Source of the DNA: Deltaproteobacteria bacterium
Lineage (GTDB): Bacteria > Desulfobacterota > Desulfobulbia > Desulfobulbales > Desulfocapsaceae
Reading direction: 5' to 3'
NCBI GenBank assembly: GCA_021779275.1
Contig: JAJYAX010000030.1
Span: 1 to 9,752 of the forward strand
DNA: 9,752 nt
The notes under the pieces: model-generated
The model's input: the letters and a program-made list of their open reading frames with translations, nothing else
Databases searched by the model: none
Told to the model about the DNA's origin: nothing
In this document: piece by piece, positions 7,718 to 9,752 of the stretch
Layout of the letters: every line of letters begins with the position of its first letter
How positions within the stretch are numbered: the first letter of the stretch is position 1
Made by a program: the position numbers and the translations under genes

Positions 7718-8164
7718 ATGAAAAAAATTATTATCACTGTTGCACTTATCGGATTTCTTGGGTTTTTTGCTCTTCAACAGGCAGAGGCCGGTCGTGGGCG
7801 AATGGGTCCTGGCCCTTACTGCCCTGCCTGGGATGGAGGCGGATATGGTCAGTTCCAGGACGGCGTGGCTCAAAAGGACATTGACGCGTTTCAGCTGGCC
7901 ACGGTCGAATTACGAAAAAAATTGGTTATGAAACACGCCGAATATGATGCCGTAATGAATGCCGACAGCCCGGATCCCGCCAAGGCCGCAGCGATTACCG
8001 GAGAGATCTTCCAACTCCGGGATCAGCTACAGATAAAAGCGAAGGAGGCAGGGCTTGGCGCCGGTTATGGTCTGGGAGGTTATCCCTGTGGATGGGGCGG
8101 CGGGAGGGGATACGGCCGCGGTCCCGGTTGGGGCAGAGGGTATTGCCGAGGATTTGTTGATTGA
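7718..8164 (+). CDS. ZraP-like periplasmic metal-resistance / chaperone protein
   Basis: A 148-residue exported protein. Residues 1-24 form a signal peptide (KK, hydrophobic stretch, AEA before the predicted cut). The mature part has a short Gly/Pro-rich start, a helical core (about 52-112) and a Gly/Arg-rich tail (112-146). The core segment KHAEYDAVMNADSPDPAKAA resembles the helix-hairpin region of ZraP, a member of the CpxP/Spy group of periplasmic proteins that bind zinc and act as chaperones in envelope stress. Unlike E. coli ZraP it has a single His (H73) and no His-rich tail; Cys35, Cys124 and Cys143 are the other possible metal ligands. The ATG is set by GGGAGG (7705-7710), 7 bases upstream. 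No ZraSR-type pair is next to it. The family is likely; zinc binding in this protein is unproven. Confidence 0.8.
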   Translation: MKKIIITVALIGFLGFFALQQAEAGRGRMGPGPYCPAWDGGGYGQFQDGVAQKDIDAFQLATVELRKKLVMKHAEYDAVMNADSPDPAKAAAITGEIFQLRDQLQIKAKEAGLGAGYGLGGYPCGWGGGRGYGRGPGWGRGYCRGFVD

Positions 8165-8255
8165 AAAACAGGTAACCGGCTTCTTTCCAGCATCCCATCG
8201 CCTCTCCTGTTGTACGAGACAGTCCCGTCCACAAGATTGGGGTTGTATTGTACAG

Positions 8256-8304
8256 CAGGAGGCCTTGAACTCCCCCGGCCTGTATGGGAAATCCTGATTT
8301 TTCT
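8256..8304 (+). terminator. Weak candidate intrinsic terminator after the zraP-like gene
   Basis: CAGGA (8256-8260) can pair with TCCTG (8292-8296), enclosing GGCC (8261-8264) with GGCC (8277-8280), and is followed at once by ATTTTTCT. The stem is imperfect with unpaired bases between its parts, so this is a modest candidate. It lies about 90 bases after the zraP-like stop. I see nothing else clear in the 227-base gap from 8165 to 8391. Confidence 0.35.
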
Positions 8305-8391
8305 CCTTTCTTACTCTGGTCACAAAAGGTAAGATGCTCTGATGATACTTGAAGCGTCCCCCTTGCCTGTGAGGAAGGACATGAAAAATCG

Positions 8392-9752
8392 ATGGACCAT
8401 GCCATGAATTCTCCTCCTGCGCCCCGGCGGCTGATGGCCTGGGCCGACAGCCGAATTGCCGATCCTTCGCCCCTGCAGACTGTGGTGCGCCGCCTGGTGC
8501 GGCTGATTCTTATCACCGTCCAGGAGTCCAGGCGCAACGCGCTCTCACTCCGCTCCGGTGCTCTGACATACGCCGTCCTGCTCTCTCTCGTTCCCACCCT
8601 GGCCATAAGCACTGCGGTCGTCAAGGGACTCGGCGGAGGCGATCAGCTGCGCAAGGCCGCCTATACCTATATTGAAACCCTGGAGGAGAGCAAAAGCGCC
8701 GCCCCTTCCGGCTCCCGCACGACACCCCCGACGGCCCCCCTCTCTCCGGATGATGGCGCAAACCTGACAGACAGACTCCGTTCAGCCGCCGACCGTGTCT
8801 TTGATTATGTCGACAAGACCAATTTCGCCACCCTGGGAACAGTCGGTGTTGCCGGAATTCTCCTGACCGTCATCATGGTGCTCGGTACTGTTGAGGAGGC
8901 CATGAACGCCATCTGGAAGGTGCCGGCCGGAAGGTCGCCGCTGCGTAAAATAGCCGACTATCTGGCCCTGCTCATCCTGATGCCCCTATCCGTAAATATC
9001 GCCTTTGCCGCCAGCGCCTTTTTGAAAAATCCGGTCCTGGCCTCAAAGATGCCTCTGCTGATTCCCTCTGCCTGGATCCAGGTCTTTCTACTGAAGGCAG
9101 TGCCTGTTCTGATTATAGCCCTGACCTTTTACGTGATGTATATTTTTTTCCCCAATACCAAGGTCAAGTCCATCCCCGCCCTTTTGGGCTCCATCCTGGC
9201 CGCCATCCTCTGGTTCGCCGTCCAGAACATCTATATAAGCCTCCAGGTCGGGGTGGCCAAATATAACGCCATCTACGGCTCGTTCGCTACGCTGCCGCTT
9301 TTTCTGATCTGGATTTATCTGGGCTGGATGTTCTTCCTGACCGGGGCGCAGGTGGCCTTTTCCTTCCAGAACCTGCAGACATACCGGCTGGTTCCGTTTG
9401 CCGCGGAACCCTCTTTGAAACTTGCGGCCGCCTTTGACATCATGGATTCCGTCTACCTGGCTTTTTCCACCGGCCAATCGCTTACGGCGGAGAATCTGGC
9501 CGGCAGCCTGTCGTCATACCCCCGGCCGATTGTGGTCGAGGTCCTCGCCATCCTGAAAGCGGGCGGCCTGGTTCACGTCTCCCAATCGGATGAACGCCTG
9601 CTGCCGGCCTCGCCCTCAGGGCAATATAACGGAAAGGCTGTGGTGGAGATTATTTTCGGTGACGAGATCCCCGACACCACAGGAGGAAGGCAAAGTTTCA
9701 TGGCAATTGAGGCGGCGGCGAATGCCGCCTCTGACCCTCGCCGATCAGTTGG
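8392..9752 (+). CDS. YihY/BrkB-family inner-membrane protein, 3' end outside the window
   Basis: The open frame runs without a stop to the last base, giving 453 whole codons. Family features, numbered from the ATG at 8392: a first membrane helix (about 57-79) with SGALTYAVLLSLVPTLA (55-71), further helices near 149-169, 189-209, 232-252, 262-285 and 298-322, and the signature YGSFATLPLFLIWIYLGW (295-312) followed by GAQVAF. A soluble C-terminal segment (about 340 on) looks helical and may resemble a winged helix. YihY/BrkB proteins are polytopic; BrkB was linked to serum resistance in Bordetella, and the old 'ribonuclease BN' label is wrong. The biochemical role is unknown. A stop at 8350 limits the start to 8392 or 8404; AGGAAGGA (8372-8379) is 12 bases before 8392, so that is favoured with reservation. 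A Ser/Pro/Thr-rich stretch (about 98-120) between helices 1 and 2 is unusual. Confidence 0.88.
   Translation, partial: MDHAMNSPPAPRRLMAWADSRIADPSPLQTVVRRLVRLILITVQESRRNALSLRSGALTYAVLLSLVPTLAISTAVVKGLGGGDQLRKAAYTYIETLEESKSAAPSGSRTTPPTAPLSPDDGANLTDRLRSAADRVFDYVDKTNFATLGTVGVAGILLTVIMVLGTVEEAMNAIWKVPAGRSPLRKIADYLALLILMPLSVNIAFAASAFLKNPVLASKMPLLIPSAWIQVFLLKAVPVLIIALTFYVMYIFFPNTKVKSIPALLGSILAAILWFAVQNIYISLQVGVAKYNAIYGSFATLPLFLIWIYLGWMFFLTGAQVAFSFQNLQTYRLVPFAAEPSLKLAAAFDIMDSVYLAFSTGQSLTAENLAGSLSSYPRPIVVEVLAILKAGGLVHVSQSDERLLPASPSGQYNGKAVVEIIFGDEIPDTTGGRQSFMAIEAAANAASDPRRSV

Noticed and set aside
8381..8407. Eight-codon leader frame overlapping an ATG of the YihY/BrkB gene
   Set aside because: Its purine-rich site ends one base before the ATG, too close to work, and the peptide shows no attenuation feature.

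Overview
The window looks like a chromosomal segment of a free-living Gram-negative anaerobe, most likely a Desulfobacterota (deltaproteobacterial) species. This is an inference from moderately GC-rich coding DNA, a very long PhnD-type hybrid kinase paired with an HD-GYP regulator, a stand-alone rubredoxin and a ZraP-like periplasmic protein. No marker gene fixes the taxon. I see no CRISPR array, tRNA, rRNA, transposase or phage gene.

Left part (1-6929, all minus strand), in transcription order: a one-piece SbmA/YddA-type ABC transporter (6929-4983); then, after about 105 bp holding a possible extended -10 promoter, a 1158-residue hybrid sensor kinase (4877-1401) with periplasmic PhnD-like sensor, HisKA, HATPase, two receivers and HPt; then, overlapping it by 4 bp (ATGA), a receiver/HD-GYP protein (1404-325); then, after 26 bp, the start of an NRDE (TANGO2-like) protein that leaves the window at base 1. 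The kinase and HD-GYP protein can be read as a complete phosphorelay: a periplasmic ligand sets phosphorylation of the HPt, which charges the HD-GYP receiver and so tunes cyclic di-GMP breakdown. The ABC transporter and the NRDE protein may be co-transcribed, but no functional link is proven.

Middle part (6930-7717): a divergent control region with a candidate promoter for each direction, a 52-residue rubredoxin (7217-7375) with an unusual Cys-X-Cys first knuckle, and a 342-base non-coding stretch. That stretch begins with a nested inverted-repeat structure (7381-7485) and continues with TCGACA half-sites (7504-7539), a pyrimidine-rich segment and a sigma-54-like -24/-12 sequence (7649-7664).

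Right part (7718-9752, plus strand): a secreted ZraP-like protein (7718-8164), a weak candidate terminator, and a YihY/BrkB-family membrane protein whose 3' end lies beyond the window. The sigma-54-like site in front of the zraP-like gene recalls the known sigma-54 control of zraP in enterobacteria.

The least ordinary signals are the rubredoxin knuckle, the structured region after it, and the predicted enhancer-type control of the zraP-like gene. I found no convincing wholly new system.
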